In this document: positions 23,684 to 32,700 of the stretch, piece by piece
How the letters are laid out: every line of letters begins with the position of its first letter
How positions within the stretch are numbered: the stretch's first letter is position 1
Origin: Bacteroidales bacterium
GTDB lineage: Bacteria; Bacteroidota; Bacteroidia; Bacteroidales; GCA-2748055
DNA: 34,678 bases
Direction of reading: 5' to 3'
Assembly: GCA_023138875.1 (NCBI GenBank)
Contig: JAGLOO010000056.1
Coordinates: forward strand, 1 to 34,678
The notes under the pieces: generated by a model
What the model saw: only the letters and a program-made list of their open reading frames with translations
What the model was told of the DNA's origin: nothing
The model's database searches: none
Made by a program: the position numbers and the translations under genes

Positions 23684-24196
23684 TCAATTGGTTTTGAACT
23701 TAAACTTCACTTTTTTCAGTTCCTCATTGGCCTTTACGATTTTAGAAGCCAGGTTTTCTTTGAATTGTTTCATTTTTTCCATGACTGAGGGATCTGCGGT
23801 GGCCAGGATCTGTGCGGCCAGAATACCTGCATTCATGGCTCCATCCAGTCCAACCGTGGCAACCGGTATACCAGGAGGCATCTGCAGAATGCTCAGGATT
23901 GAATCCCATCCGTCAATGGAGATGGATGCCTTGATGGGGACTCCGATTACCGGCAGTGGTGTAAGGGCAGCCACAACACCTGGAAGGTGTGCAGCTCCAC
24001 CGGCTCCTGCAATGATGACCCTGATGCCTTTGTCTGCAGCATTCTTTGCAAAATCCATGGCCTGTTGTGGTGTTCTGTGGGCCGACAGGGCATTGATCTC
24101 AAAGGGAATTTCAAATTCATCCAGCAATTTGGCTGCCTGCTCCATTGTGGGAAGGTCAGAAGTGCTTCCCATAATAATACTGACTTTAGGATTCAT
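23684..24196 (-). CDS. purE: N5-carboxyaminoimidazole ribonucleotide mutase PurE (class I)
   Basis: PurE moves the carboxylate of N5-CAIR to C4 to form CAIR in purine synthesis. The 170-residue protein shows the class I marks: IIMGSTSDLPTM (residues 7-18), NALSAHRTP with catalytic H40, IIAGAGGAAHLPGVVAALT, and LPVIGVP. DGWDSILSILQMPPGIPVAT corresponds to the conserved GLDSLLSIVQMP stretch, with Trp where Leu is usual. The C-terminal tail of about 20 residues is lysine-rich. No purK is adjacent. It is divergent from hpt, another purine gene, with 97 nt between. Confidence 0.95.
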   Translation of the reverse strand: MNPKVSIIMGSTSDLPTMEQAAKLLDEFEIPFEINALSAHRTPQQAMDFAKNAADKGIRVIIAGAGGAAHLPGVVAALTPLPVIGVPIKASISIDGWDSILSILQMPPGIPVATVGLDGAMNAGILAAQILATADPSVMEKMKQFKENLASKIVKANEELKKVKFKFKTN

Positions 24197-24293
24197 AATG
24201 GTTGATGGTCTTTTGGAGTTATTATCAGCTAACGAAATTACAATTATTTTTATTCTTGTTGATCATTGACTAATTTAAGGAAAAATATTTCTG

Positions 24294-24836
24294 ATGCAGA
24301 AAGAAATCGTACGGGTACATGACAAGCAGTTTGAGCTGTTCATTCCGGAAACTGTGATCCAGAAGGAGGTAACCCGGATCGCCATGGAGATGAACCAGGA
24401 TCTGACTGATAAAGATCCTATATTCCTGGGGATCCTGAACGGGGCATTCATGTTTGCCAGTGACCTTTATAAGCAGCTCACCTTTCCTTGCCAGATTACA
24501 TTTCTCAAGCTGGCCTCTTACAGTGGAACAAAGTCAACCGGAACTGTAAAACAATTGATCGGAATTAACCGTGATCTGAAAAACAGGGTTGTGGTTGTGC
24601 TGGAAGATATTGTGGATACCGGTGTTACCCTGGAGACAATCATCAGGCAGCTGTCGGGCTACCAACCCGCTGAGATCAGGGTGGCCACATTTCTCCATAA
24701 ACCGGAAGCTACGGTAAGGGAGGTGAAGCTGGATTATGTGGGGATAGAGATTCCCAATGACTTCATCCTGGGGTACGGATTGGATTATGACGGCTATGGT
24801 AGAAATTTTAAGGAAATCTACCAGCTGGTTAATTAA
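24294..24836 (+). CDS. hpt: Hypoxanthine phosphoribosyltransferase
   Basis: This enzyme salvages hypoxanthine (and often guanine) by joining it to PRPP. The 180 residues are typical. The PRPP-binding motif is VVVLEDIVDTGVTLE at about residues 99-113. An upstream flexible-loop segment, LASYSGTKSTG, and a C-terminal base-binding stretch, LDYVGIEIPNDFILGYGLDY, complete the family pattern. It is followed by adk after 51 nt, a nucleotide-metabolism pairing. Confidence 0.95.
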   Translation: MQKEIVRVHDKQFELFIPETVIQKEVTRIAMEMNQDLTDKDPIFLGILNGAFMFASDLYKQLTFPCQITFLKLASYSGTKSTGTVKQLIGINRDLKNRVVVVLEDIVDTGVTLETIIRQLSGYQPAEIRVATFLHKPEATVREVKLDYVGIEIPNDFILGYGLDYDGYGRNFKEIYQLVN

Positions 24837-24852
24837 TGCCACAAATCTTTAT

Positions 24853-24860
24853 TACTTTTG
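24853..24860 (+). promoter_or_regulatory. Candidate adk promoter -7 box
   Basis: TACTTTTG fits TAnnTTTG and lies 28 nt before the adk start, just after the hpt stop. A -33 TTG is not evident, so adk may have both its own start site and read-through from hpt. Confidence 0.4.
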
Positions 24861-24887
24861 GATACGTTAAAAATAATCTGATAAATC

Positions 24888-25463
24888 ATGCTACATATTG
24901 TATTATTCGGTCCTCCGGGATCGGGAAAAGGAACCCAGTCCGAAAAAATTATTGAGAAGTATGGCCTGGTTCATATTTCAACGGGAGATCTGCTAAGGGA
25001 AGAAGTGGCTGGCCAGACAGAACTGGGAAAGAAGGCCAAGGCAATCATGGATAAGGGAGAGCTTGTGTCAGATGATATCGTGATTAGAATGATCCGGAAC
25101 AAGCTTGAAGAGAACCAGAATGGTTCAGGTTATATTTTTGATGGTTTCCCAAGGACTGTTGATCAGGCAAGGGGATTGCGCAAGGCACTCACCGATTATG
25201 ATGATCGGGTCAGTGTGATGATTTCACTGGAGGTACCCCGGGAGGAGCTGGTGAAAAGACTCTTAAAACGGGGAGAGGAAACCGGTCGGACCGATGATAA
25301 CCTGGAGATCATCAATAACAGGATTGATGTGTATAACCGCCAGACCATTCCGGTGACCTATTATTATGATAAGATGCACAAACACGCTGCTGTGGAGGGA
25401 ACGGGATCTGTCAACAAGATCTTTGATCGCATTGTTGAGGTGATCGACAAGGTGAAGGATTAG
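24888..25463 (+). CDS. adk: Adenylate kinase, short type
   Basis: Adenylate kinase interconverts AMP, ADP and ATP. The 191 residues hold the P-loop [10 protein letters not shown] (8-17), the AMP-binding [11 protein letters not shown], the [11 protein letters not shown] block and the [15 protein letters not shown] segment. The long LID with zinc-binding cysteines is absent, as is normal for the short adenylate kinases of Bacteroidota. It leads the adk-obgE-PAP2-lplA run, whose later gaps are 28, 8 and 8 nt. Confidence 0.96.
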   Translation: MLHIVLFGPPGSGKGTQSEKIIEKYGLVHISTGDLLREEVAGQTELGKKAKAIMDKGELVSDDIVIRMIRNKLEENQNGSGYIFDGFPRTVDQARGLRKALTDYDDRVSVMISLEVPREELVKRLLKRGEETGRTDDNLEIINNRIDVYNRQTIPVTYYYDKMHKHAAVEGTGSVNKIFDRIVEVIDKVKD

Positions 25464-25491
25464 AGAAGAAGCGTTATTTTCATGTCCGGTC

Positions 25492-26481
25492 ATGTCCAAC
25501 GTGAATTTCGTCGACTATGTAAAAATTTTCTGCCGCTCCGGCAAAGGGGGTAGCGGATCGGCCCACTTGCTTCGTGATAAGAATACAAGGAAGGGTGGTC
25601 CCGACGGTGGGGATGGTGGAAGAGGCGGACATGTTATCCTGAAGGGAAATGATCAGCTCTGGACCCTTTTGCATCTGAAATACCAAAGACATGTATTTGC
25701 CTCCAACGGCGACAATGGGGGATCATCTCTGAAAACAGGAGCCAGTGGGGAAGATTCTTATATTGAGGTTCCCCTTGGTACAGTTGCACGGGATGCAGAA
25801 ACCAAAGAGATCTTGTTTGAGATTACCGCTCACGACGAGGAGAAAATTCTCATCACTGCTGGCCGGGGCGGATTGGGCAACGACCATTTCAAATCATCCA
25901 CCAATCAGACCCCCAGGTATGCCCAACCTGGTGAACCCGGACAGGAAGGGTGGTATGTTCTGGAGCTGAAACTGCTTGCAGATGTGGGGTTGGTAGGATT
26001 TCCCAATGCCGGCAAATCGACACTGCTGTCAGCCATGTCAGCGGCCAAACCCAAAATTGCCGACTATCCCTTTACCACCCTGGTTCCCAACCTGGGCATT
26101 GTGAAATACCGTGACGACCGCTCCTTTGTCATGGCAGACATACCGGGGATCATTGAAGGAGCCAGTGAAGGGAAAGGTCTTGGGCATCGCTTTTTGCGTC
26201 ACATTGAACGGAATTCTATGCTGATCTTCATGGTCCCGGCTGATAGCAACGACATCAAAGATGAGTACCAGATCCTGTTAAAAGAACTTGAAAAATACAA
26301 CCCGGAGCTGCTGGACAAACGCCGCCTGCTGGTGATCTCAAAATCGGACATGCTGGATGAGGAGCTGAAAAAGGAGATCATCCCCGAACTGCCTGATATA
26401 CAGCATCATTTCATCTCATCCATCGCTAACCAGGGGCTGGTCAGGTTGAATGACATCATCTGGACCATGCTGAATTCCTGA
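25492..26481 (+). CDS. obgE: Obg-family GTPase
   Basis: This is an essential GTPase linked to 50S ribosome assembly and stress signalling. The 329 residues include the glycine-rich Obg domain (1-157, with [14 protein letters not shown] and [15 protein letters not shown]) and a G domain. G1 is GFPNAGKST (about 169-177), G3 is [12 protein letters not shown] (about 217-228), and G4 is SKSD (about 283), in place of the usual NKxD. There is no C-terminal OCT domain, as in many Bacteroidota. The gene ends in TGA, which confirms standard stop use. Confidence 0.96.
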   Translation: MSNVNFVDYVKIFCRSGKGGSGSAHLLRDKNTRKGGPDGGDGGRGGHVILKGNDQLWTLLHLKYQRHVFASNGDNGGSSLKTGASGEDSYIEVPLGTVARDAETKEILFEITAHDEEKILITAGRGGLGNDHFKSSTNQTPRYAQPGEPGQEGWYVLELKLLADVGLVGFPNAGKSTLLSAMSAAKPKIADYPFTTLVPNLGIVKYRDDRSFVMADIPGIIEGASEGKGLGHRFLRHIERNSMLIFMVPADSNDIKDEYQILLKELEKYNPELLDKRRLLVISKSDMLDEELKKEIIPELPDIQHHFISSIANQGLVRLNDIIWTMLNS

Positions 26482-26489
26482 TTACTACC

Positions 26490-27083
26490 ATGGACTGGCT
26501 GCTGCAACTCGATTCCCGGCTTTTTTTGGTCATCAACGGATTTCATAATGAGACCTGGGACGGGATCATGTGGTGGATCAGCGGGAAAACCACATGGTGG
26601 CCTTTTTATCTCCTTGTTCTGGCATTCCTGGGTTGGAAGAAGGGTTGGCAGGTTTTACCCATGATCCTGTTTATGATCGTTATAATCACCATCACTGACC
26701 AGACATCGGTCCACCTTTTTAAAAATCAGTTCCAGCGTCTGAGACCCTGTCATGAACCGGCACTTGAAGGCTTGGTTCACCTGGTGAATAATAAGTGCGG
26801 CGGTCAGTTTGGTTTCATATCATCCCATGCTGCCAATGCCATGGGTGTGGCCATGCTGGTTACTGTCTGGATCAGAAAGTGCTGGTTTACATTTATCATG
26901 ATTGCCTGGGCCATTCTTATCGCTTACAGCCGCGTTTATCTGGGTGTACATTATCCCGGGGATGTACTGGTCGGTGGATTGTGGGGTGCCGGTTGCGGAT
27001 GGCTGGTGTACATATTATTCCTTAGGATCATTAACAAATTGCCTCAAAACTGGTGGATCACGAAAAGGGATCCTGGAACCTGA
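26490..27083 (+). CDS. PAP2-family membrane phosphatase
   Basis: This is a membrane lipid or isoprenoid phosphatase of 197 residues. The three PAP2 signature motifs are present: KNQFQRLRP (K-x6-RP), SSHAANAMG (PSGH equivalent, with Ser for Pro), and SRVYLGVHYPGD (SR-x5-H-x3-D). About five or six hydrophobic helices surround them. Likely substrates are undecaprenyl pyrophosphate or phosphatidyl phosphates; sequence does not decide. It lies 8 nt after obgE and 8 nt before lplA and is probably in the same transcript. Confidence 0.9.
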   Translation: MDWLLQLDSRLFLVINGFHNETWDGIMWWISGKTTWWPFYLLVLAFLGWKKGWQVLPMILFMIVIITITDQTSVHLFKNQFQRLRPCHEPALEGLVHLVNNKCGGQFGFISSHAANAMGVAMLVTVWIRKCWFTFIMIAWAILIAYSRVYLGVHYPGDVLVGGLWGAGCGWLVYILFLRIINKLPQNWWITKRDPGT

Positions 27084-27091
27084 TCACTGAT

Positions 27092-28072
27092 ATGCTCTGT
27101 ATTACAAGTCCAAATTCAGATCCTTATTTTAACCTGGCCTCGGAAGAGTATTTTCTGAAGGCTTTCGATGAAGATGTTTTCTTATTCTATAGAAATATAC
27201 CATCCATTGTTGTGGGGAAGCATCAGAACACACTGGCGGAGATCAACTTACCATTTGTACAGGAAAACGGCATCGTTGTGGCCAGGCGGATATCTGGGGG
27301 CGGAACCGTATTTCATGATCTTGGCAATCTGAATTTCGCTTTTATATCGGATAGTAAGGAGGGAGAACTGGTGGATTACAGGAAGTTTACCTTACCCATC
27401 GTAGAAGCCATGAAAAAGATGGGGCTGGATGTGAGGCTTGGAGACCGGAATGAACTGCTCCTTGAAAATTGGAAGATTTCCGGTACCGCAAGTCATGTCT
27501 TTAAGAAAAGGGTACTTCATCATGGAACTCTGCTTTATTCAGCTGATATGGATATCATGTCGGCATCCCTCAAGGTGCAGCCGGAGCGGTTTACGGACAG
27601 GGCAGTGAAATCGATCCGGTCGGAGGTTACCAACATCCGGGACCATCTTGCTGATAAAATGGATGTGGTTGATTTTCAAAATCAGATCCGTGATTATATC
27701 CTGGATACAATGGATGGAGCCAGGACCTATCAGTACAATGATCATGATCTGAAAGAGATCAATAAACTGCGCGAAACGAAATTTTCATCCTGGGAGTGGA
27801 ATTTCGGTTATTCCCCAAAGTATCAATTCAACAAGAACCTGCGGTTCAGGAAAGGGGAGATTGCCCTCCACATGAATGTGGTAAAGGGGATCATCCAGGA
27901 GGTCAATATCAAAGGAGATTTCCTTGGGACAAAAGATATCCATGCCCTGGAGGATGTGCTCGTGGGAACCATTCATGATCCTGAAACCATTCGCATGCGT
28001 TTATCCGGGATCCAGGTCGCAGATTATATTACCGGTATGGAAAACGAAGACTTGCTCTCGGGGATGTTTTAA
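27092..28072 (+). CDS. lplA: Lipoate--protein ligase A
   Basis: LplA activates free lipoate with ATP and attaches it to E2 and H proteins. The start at 27092 (MLCITSPNSDPYFNLASEEY) fits the family better than one 13 codons upstream that overlaps the PAP2 gene. Marks are LFYRNIPSIVVGKHQN, ARRISGGGTVFHDLGNLNF (lipoate-binding RRxSGGGxVxHD), GRNELLLENWKISG-like GDRNELLLENWKISGTASH, and a C-terminal lipoate-ligase domain (about 230-327). The 327-residue length is typical. The following 264 nt hold no gene or strong terminator that I can support. Confidence 0.94.
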   Translation: MLCITSPNSDPYFNLASEEYFLKAFDEDVFLFYRNIPSIVVGKHQNTLAEINLPFVQENGIVVARRISGGGTVFHDLGNLNFAFISDSKEGELVDYRKFTLPIVEAMKKMGLDVRLGDRNELLLENWKISGTASHVFKKRVLHHGTLLYSADMDIMSASLKVQPERFTDRAVKSIRSEVTNIRDHLADKMDVVDFQNQIRDYILDTMDGARTYQYNDHDLKEINKLRETKFSSWEWNFGYSPKYQFNKNLRFRKGEIALHMNVVKGIIQEVNIKGDFLGTKDIHALEDVLVGTIHDPETIRMRLSGIQVADYITGMENEDLLSGMF

Positions 28073-28336
28073 GAAGCGCACCCATAGCAGGCACCCTTCT
28101 AGTCTGTATGATATATCTAAAAGTTTTCATTTCAATATGAATTATTATGTTAAATATAATTGTTTTGATAGTGTTTATCGTCAGCAATGTCCGGATTCCG
28201 GCTAGTATAAAATTAAGAGATGGTTTACTCATATCAAAGTTGTTTTTTGTACTTCAAAATCCAACTTTCTTTTCAGTAGGGTTCGCTGCTTAATTATTTC
28301 TCTCCTGGCAAGGATTTCCTGGTAAAAACTGAACAA

Positions 28337-31300
28337 CTACCAAACACAAAAATCAAATTCCAGATTATCTCTTCGTGAAGTTGGGTTTTGCATATTGTTG
28401 GTTAAGTGTTTTACTTTATCAAAAGCATAATCTCGAATTTCTGAAACCAATATATTCCCATCTTTATTTGCATCAGCATTTCCGGATTTTAATCCTTCTA
28501 AAAAGGCATACGTAAATACACCATTGTTCCACTTGGGCGATTCATAGGCAAACTCTCCCCCTCCCGATGAAGAGATCACAATAGCACCAGTTCCTCTTCT
28601 TAAATCAACAAAAATCTCTTTCATTAAATCAAAAATATTGGTTAATCCATAATTAACACTACCCCCTCCACTTGGAAATCCCCGGAATTTGATTGCTTCA
28701 TTTTCAATTGAAGACCTTGCCAGGGTTTCCATTTCTTCCTTATCAATTTCACCAGAATGGCAGGCATCTATAATCAATATTTTTTTTCGGGCAGGTATGC
28801 CATTTAAAAGACCTTCAAGATCTGAATAAGCCAACCCATTTTCGGCAGGATTTCTAAAGTTCACATCCCATGTAGCCAGGTAATAATCAAGGTTTTGATC
28901 CAGCAAACCATGACCAGCAAGAAAAATTATTATCTCGTCATCCACCTTCGACTGCATGAGTCTTTCCTTCACTTTCAAAATATTCTCTTTGGTAGCATTC
29001 TGATTCGTCAATCTTTCAATAAAAATATTCCCGTATTGCTCCTTTCTTGTTTCAAATAAGTCAGCGATATCGTTGGCATCTTTTGCCGCATATCTTAGAT
29101 TATATTCACTTTCAGCATATTCAGATACTCCAACAGACACAACATACAGATCAGGCTTTGTAACAGTATTTTTGAAATTTGTATATAGTGTAGCTTTGTA
29201 AGATTCGGCTCCTTTCTGGTTAAGTGTTGAAACCTGGATTTTATTATTTCCATTATTCAACTCAATACTAATTTGATCGGAATAATTCCTTGAATTATTT
29301 TCTCTAACATTGATGCCTTCATAACCATAAATAGGTACATCATTCACCCAAACATTAATTCTATCCAGGTTATATCTACTATCTGTTGCACTAAGCGTGA
29401 GATTAATAATATTTGCTTCTGATTCTAGATCAATGGCCCCTTCATTTTCAATAGTAATTTCAGGAATATTAAAATCTGCACTGAGCATTTCCTCTGTAAA
29501 ATTCATCTTTTTTAATCGCTTGGTGTATGCTCTGTGATACAACTCCTGCATCTTAGGATCTGAGCCTTGAATATTTTTCAAAACAAGATCTGGTCTGTTA
29601 AAAAGTAAATCGAATTGCTCAAAGGAATACACCTTATTATTGGCAAGAAAAGCTATGGCTTCATATCCATTTTTGGAGGACATATAGTATTTATCAGGAG
29701 TATAAATAATATAATCGTCGGAATCAGGTCTGAATACAATGTATATTAAATTCTCCTTCGTGCTGGCATCTGAAATGGTAATGGCTTGAATTGATAAATT
29801 ATCTCCCCCCGCTAATATATTCATGTTTTTACCTTTATCCATGATCGTATAGTCTGAGATTGATTTGATGAATTTACCAGTACCCGCGTCGTAATAATTT
29901 GTCATGTGCTTATTTCCACCATATACAGAAGATGTGAAAATTGTTTTATCATCCTCACTGTAAAATGCCACTCCCACCGATTCATTTGGTTCATAAATCT
30001 GGTTAATGACCTTACCTGTAGCAAGATCGATCTGATCAATTCTCAAAGGAGAATCTCCAAAAGACATCCAGGGGATTAATGCCTTCATACAATCGTGACT
30101 GACTTGCACACCTAATGGTGTATCACCCATAGAGGCATTGGTAGTAACACTTTGAAAAACCCCTACTGGCTTTTTAATCTCACTATTCCAAAGATGAATT
30201 GATGAAATCACAGATGTCCTGGTAGAGGTAAGAGTGATTGAGCCGAACATATTACAAATATCACTTGCCGGAAAAAGCGTTGAGATTCCATCCACCTTCT
30301 CAAAAGTCCGAATTAAATCTCCTGTACCCGAATCCCAGAGTTTTATGGTAGAATAGTTTTTAAACATACTCTTATAATAATATTCACAGGTATAATATCC
30401 TTCACCACCGGGAATAAAATAGGCTGCCTTAATGTTGGGTAATTTTCGAACCAGGGATAAATCATCAGCATTAAGAATTCTGGTATCATTGTATTCCTCA
30501 CTGATTGATTTCGTGAAATTTACCGAAGCAATTACAAATTTATTCTCTTTATCAACATCAATCCAAACCATTGCAGAGGTATTTATTTCTTCCAGCAATG
30601 GTGGGGATACTATTTCTAACTTTCCAGCCTGAAGGTTAAATTTTCGAATTCTCTTATCACTGCAACCAGCTATAATATACTTGTCATTATTGGTGAATTT
30701 GCATAAGCCCAATGATACAATTCTTGATTGATAATCCTGTATTTTTTGGTTGTTCTCAAAATTCCATAAGAACATTTCTGCTTCAGGTCCAGGTGACAGT
30801 ATTTCCACGCCACCGGCACTGATAAAATAATTTTTATCAGATAACATTGTCATATCAAATACATCCGCATCAACATTGTATTCCTTAATAATCCGGCCAG
30901 TTTCAATATCCCATTGATGCAACTCCTTATTTGCACTTCCTCCGGATATAAATTGATTTCCGCCGGGAAGAACGATAACAGCGTTCACTGATTCACTGGT
31001 TGTTTTATATGCTTTTTGCTCTTTTCCACTGGCAATGTCAAAGCGTTTTATTTTTGCCGGCATATCATGACTGGCTGGTGCAAGAGCACTTCCTGCTATG
31101 ATCGATTGTTGATCTGGTAGATAGGCAATACAGCTTACATAAAATCCTTTTCCAAATTTGAATTTATTAATTTCCTCTCCTGTATTTAAATCATAAAACT
31201 TCAGAATTCCAACTGCATCATATTTTTTATAATGAAATCCTCCTGCCACTAACGTTTTTTTATCCGGCGATAACTCAATCATTCTTAAATGAATATTTGT

Positions 31301-31852
31301 TTCTATAGATCTAAGTAATTGTCCTGATTCAATATTGTAAAAATTTATTCTGTTATCGTAACCTCCACAAATAAGTTCTTTACCTTCTTCTGTTAAAATC
31401 ATATTGGTAATTCCATATCTGTTCGCTGAAACAGTCTTTACATTTTGACCCGTATATATATCATAGAGCGCCACTGTATAAGGTCGTTGAATAGTGGTTT
31501 CTATCATAAAATTTATATCTGAATAATAGGAATGAGAACCACTTACAAGTATATACCGGTCATCTGCACTAAAAAGTATATCACTGATATGATCTCTAAA
31601 ATCATAAGGTATTATGGTACGGATTAATTTTCCGCTGGTCACATCCCAAAGCTTTATTTCCTTTTTATTATCGCAGGATGCAAAAAGATTCCCGTTGTTA
31701 CTAAAACAAACATCCGTAATGTATTTTGAATGACCTACCTGCAGGACCAGCTCTGGTTTTTCCTGGGAAAAAACTGGTATTGAGAAGATAATATTGAAAC
31801 AAACTAAGAATAGGTACAATAAATGATGAGAGCCGATAGATAGATTGTTCAT
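28337..31852 (-). CDS. Secreted WD40-repeat protein with C-terminal caspase (peptidase C14) domain
   Basis: This large protein has 1171 residues. A signal peptide (LLYLFLVCFNIIFSIPVFSQ) ends near residue 30. WD40-like repeats fill about 40-700, with units such as VGHSKYITDVCFSNNGN, EIKLWDVTSGKLIRT and TIKLWDSGTGDLIRTFEK. A beta-sandwich-like linker (about 800-895, LSATDSRYNLDRINVWVND) follows. The caspase-like domain (about 900-1120) has KPDLYVVSVGVSEY, the catalytic His981 in FLAGHGLLD and Cys1031 in IDACHSGE. Both residues of the dyad are present, so it should be active, probably with Arg/Lys or Asp preference that sequence cannot settle. There is no T9SS sorting domain at the C-terminus. 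Function is unknown; export argues against a purely cytoplasmic death effector. Confidence 0.87.
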   Translation of the reverse strand: MNNLSIGSHHLLYLFLVCFNIIFSIPVFSQEKPELVLQVGHSKYITDVCFSNNGNLFASCDNKKEIKLWDVTSGKLIRTIIPYDFRDHISDILFSADDRYILVSGSHSYYSDINFMIETTIQRPYTVALYDIYTGQNVKTVSANRYGITNMILTEEGKELICGGYDNRINFYNIESGQLLRSIETNIHLRMIELSPDKKTLVAGGFHYKKYDAVGILKFYDLNTGEEINKFKFGKGFYVSCIAYLPDQQSIIAGSALAPASHDMPAKIKRFDIASGKEQKAYKTTSESVNAVIVLPGGNQFISGGSANKELHQWDIETGRIIKEYNVDADVFDMTMLSDKNYFISAGGVEILSPGPEAEMFLWNFENNQKIQDYQSRIVSLGLCKFTNNDKYIIAGCSDKRIRKFNLQAGKLEIVSPPLLEEINTSAMVWIDVDKENKFVIASVNFTKSISEEYNDTRILNADDLSLVRKLPNIKAAYFIPGGEGYYTCEYYYKSMFKNYSTIKLWDSGTGDLIRTFEKVDGISTLFPASDICNMFGSITLTSTRTSVISSIHLWNSEIKKPVGVFQSVTTNASMGDTPLGVQVSHDCMKALIPWMSFGDSPLRIDQIDLATGKVINQIYEPNESVGVAFYSEDDKTIFTSSVYGGNKHMTNYYDAGTGKFIKSISDYTIMDKGKNMNILAGGDNLSIQAITISDASTKENLIYIVFRPDSDDYIIYTPDKYYMSSKNGYEAIAFLANNKVYSFEQFDLLFNRPDLVLKNIQGSDPKMQELYHRAYTKRLKKMNFTEEMLSADFNIPEITIENEGAIDLESEANIINLTLSATDSRYNLDRINVWVNDVPIYGYEGINVRENNSRNYSDQISIELNNGNNKIQVSTLNQKGAESYKATLYTNFKNTVTKPDLYVVSVGVSEYAESEYNLRYAAKDANDIADLFETRKEQYGNIFIERLTNQNATKENILKVKERLMQSKVDDEIIIFLAGHGLLDQNLDYYLATWDVNFRNPAENGLAYSDLEGLLNGIPARKKILIIDACHSGEIDKEEMETLARSSIENEAIKFRGFPSGGGSVNYGLTNIFDLMKEIFVDLRRGTGAIVISSSGGGEFAYESPKWNNGVFTYAFLEGLKSGNADANKDGNILVSEIRDYAFDKVKHLTNNMQNPTSRRDNLEFDFCVW

Positions 31853-32114
31853 AGCATTGTTGGTTTAGGTTATCAATATAATATTGATTATCAGCATTGT
31901 AAAGCTAAGTTAAGACTTTTGTTTTTATTTAAAATTTTTTCATGTTGTTTTTTTGGGGAATTCTGGGAACACTAATCATATGAGTAATTGGAAGAACTGA
32001 AATCTAATTTGCCAGACAGAAAACTACTCATTTTCTTATTTCTCATTATTTTTTCTTTATTCAGTTGACGGCAGCTTTGTTATATGCGCAAGTTTTACAG
32101 GGAGTTTCCAAAAT

Positions 32115-32131
32115 GGAACGCAGTGCGTTCC
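32115..32131. repeat. Palindromic hairpin element
   Basis: A 7-bp perfect inverted repeat, GGAACGC with GCGTTCC, and a 3-nt loop. It has no T-run, so it is not a terminator. It may belong to a dispersed REP-like family. Confidence 0.45.
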
Positions 32132-32344
32132 GAATTAACCCGGACCCATTACCGGATGATGTTGAAGGTCGAAAAAGAGAATGCCAGAGAGTTGTCCTAT
32201 AATGTACTCGCATTATGTAAATATAGCTTTGGGAGTCAAAGCAATGTCGATTGATCAAATGTAAATGCCGGGAATATACCGTGCAATTTCAAAAGGGGAG
32301 GGGCAAAAAGCTTTGATGGTGAGTTGGAGGATACACTCTTTTTG

Positions 32345-32359
32345 CGTTGCGTAGCAACG
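32345..32359. repeat. Palindromic hairpin element
   Basis: CGTTGC and GCAACG pair over 6 bp (8 with flanking wobble) around GTA. It is short and GC-richer than its surroundings, with the same layout as the hairpin at 32115. Confidence 0.4.
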
Positions 32360-32700
32360 TAAAATGGGTGTTTCGATGAAGCATTTAATACAATAAGAGT
32401 TTATTATTGGAGGACACAAAATGCAACTTCCAATTCAGGGCAATTCTAAATCGTCCTTTGAGCTACTATTTTTTATGCGATGGGATTATGAAGTCATAAG
32501 AATACTTTTTGGTAAAGCACCTATATAACAACATGATATTCAAATTGTTCTGATTAGTCTAAGGAACACAGATATCTCACTGTTGTTGCCTAATGCACCG
32601 AACAGGAAAGAAGCCGTTCCTAGAATTGAACCTACCAGAGTACAAGCAATGCGAGACTAATTCCTGAAATTGAATCCATCTCTAATTGATTTATATGAAC

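Larger units (their letters stand above)
31853..32700. other. Long intergenic region with two perfect palindromes
   Basis: No convincing gene is visible in these 848 nt. Small frames lack family marks. Two hairpins stand out: GGAACGC-agt-GCGTTCC at 32115-32131 and CGTTGC-gta-GCAACG at 32345-32359. The segment 32115-32175 read on the minus strand gives a RPSTSSGNGSG-like peptide, a spurious product often seen where a repeated intergenic element lies. It follows the upstream side of both minus-strand neighbours poorly, so promoters for the WD40-caspase gene cannot be placed. Confidence 0.5.

Noticed and set aside
28147-28293. 48-codon plus-strand frame after lplA
   Set aside because: It has a hydrophobic start but no family resemblance, no promoter and no visible conservation, so it is not supported as a gene.
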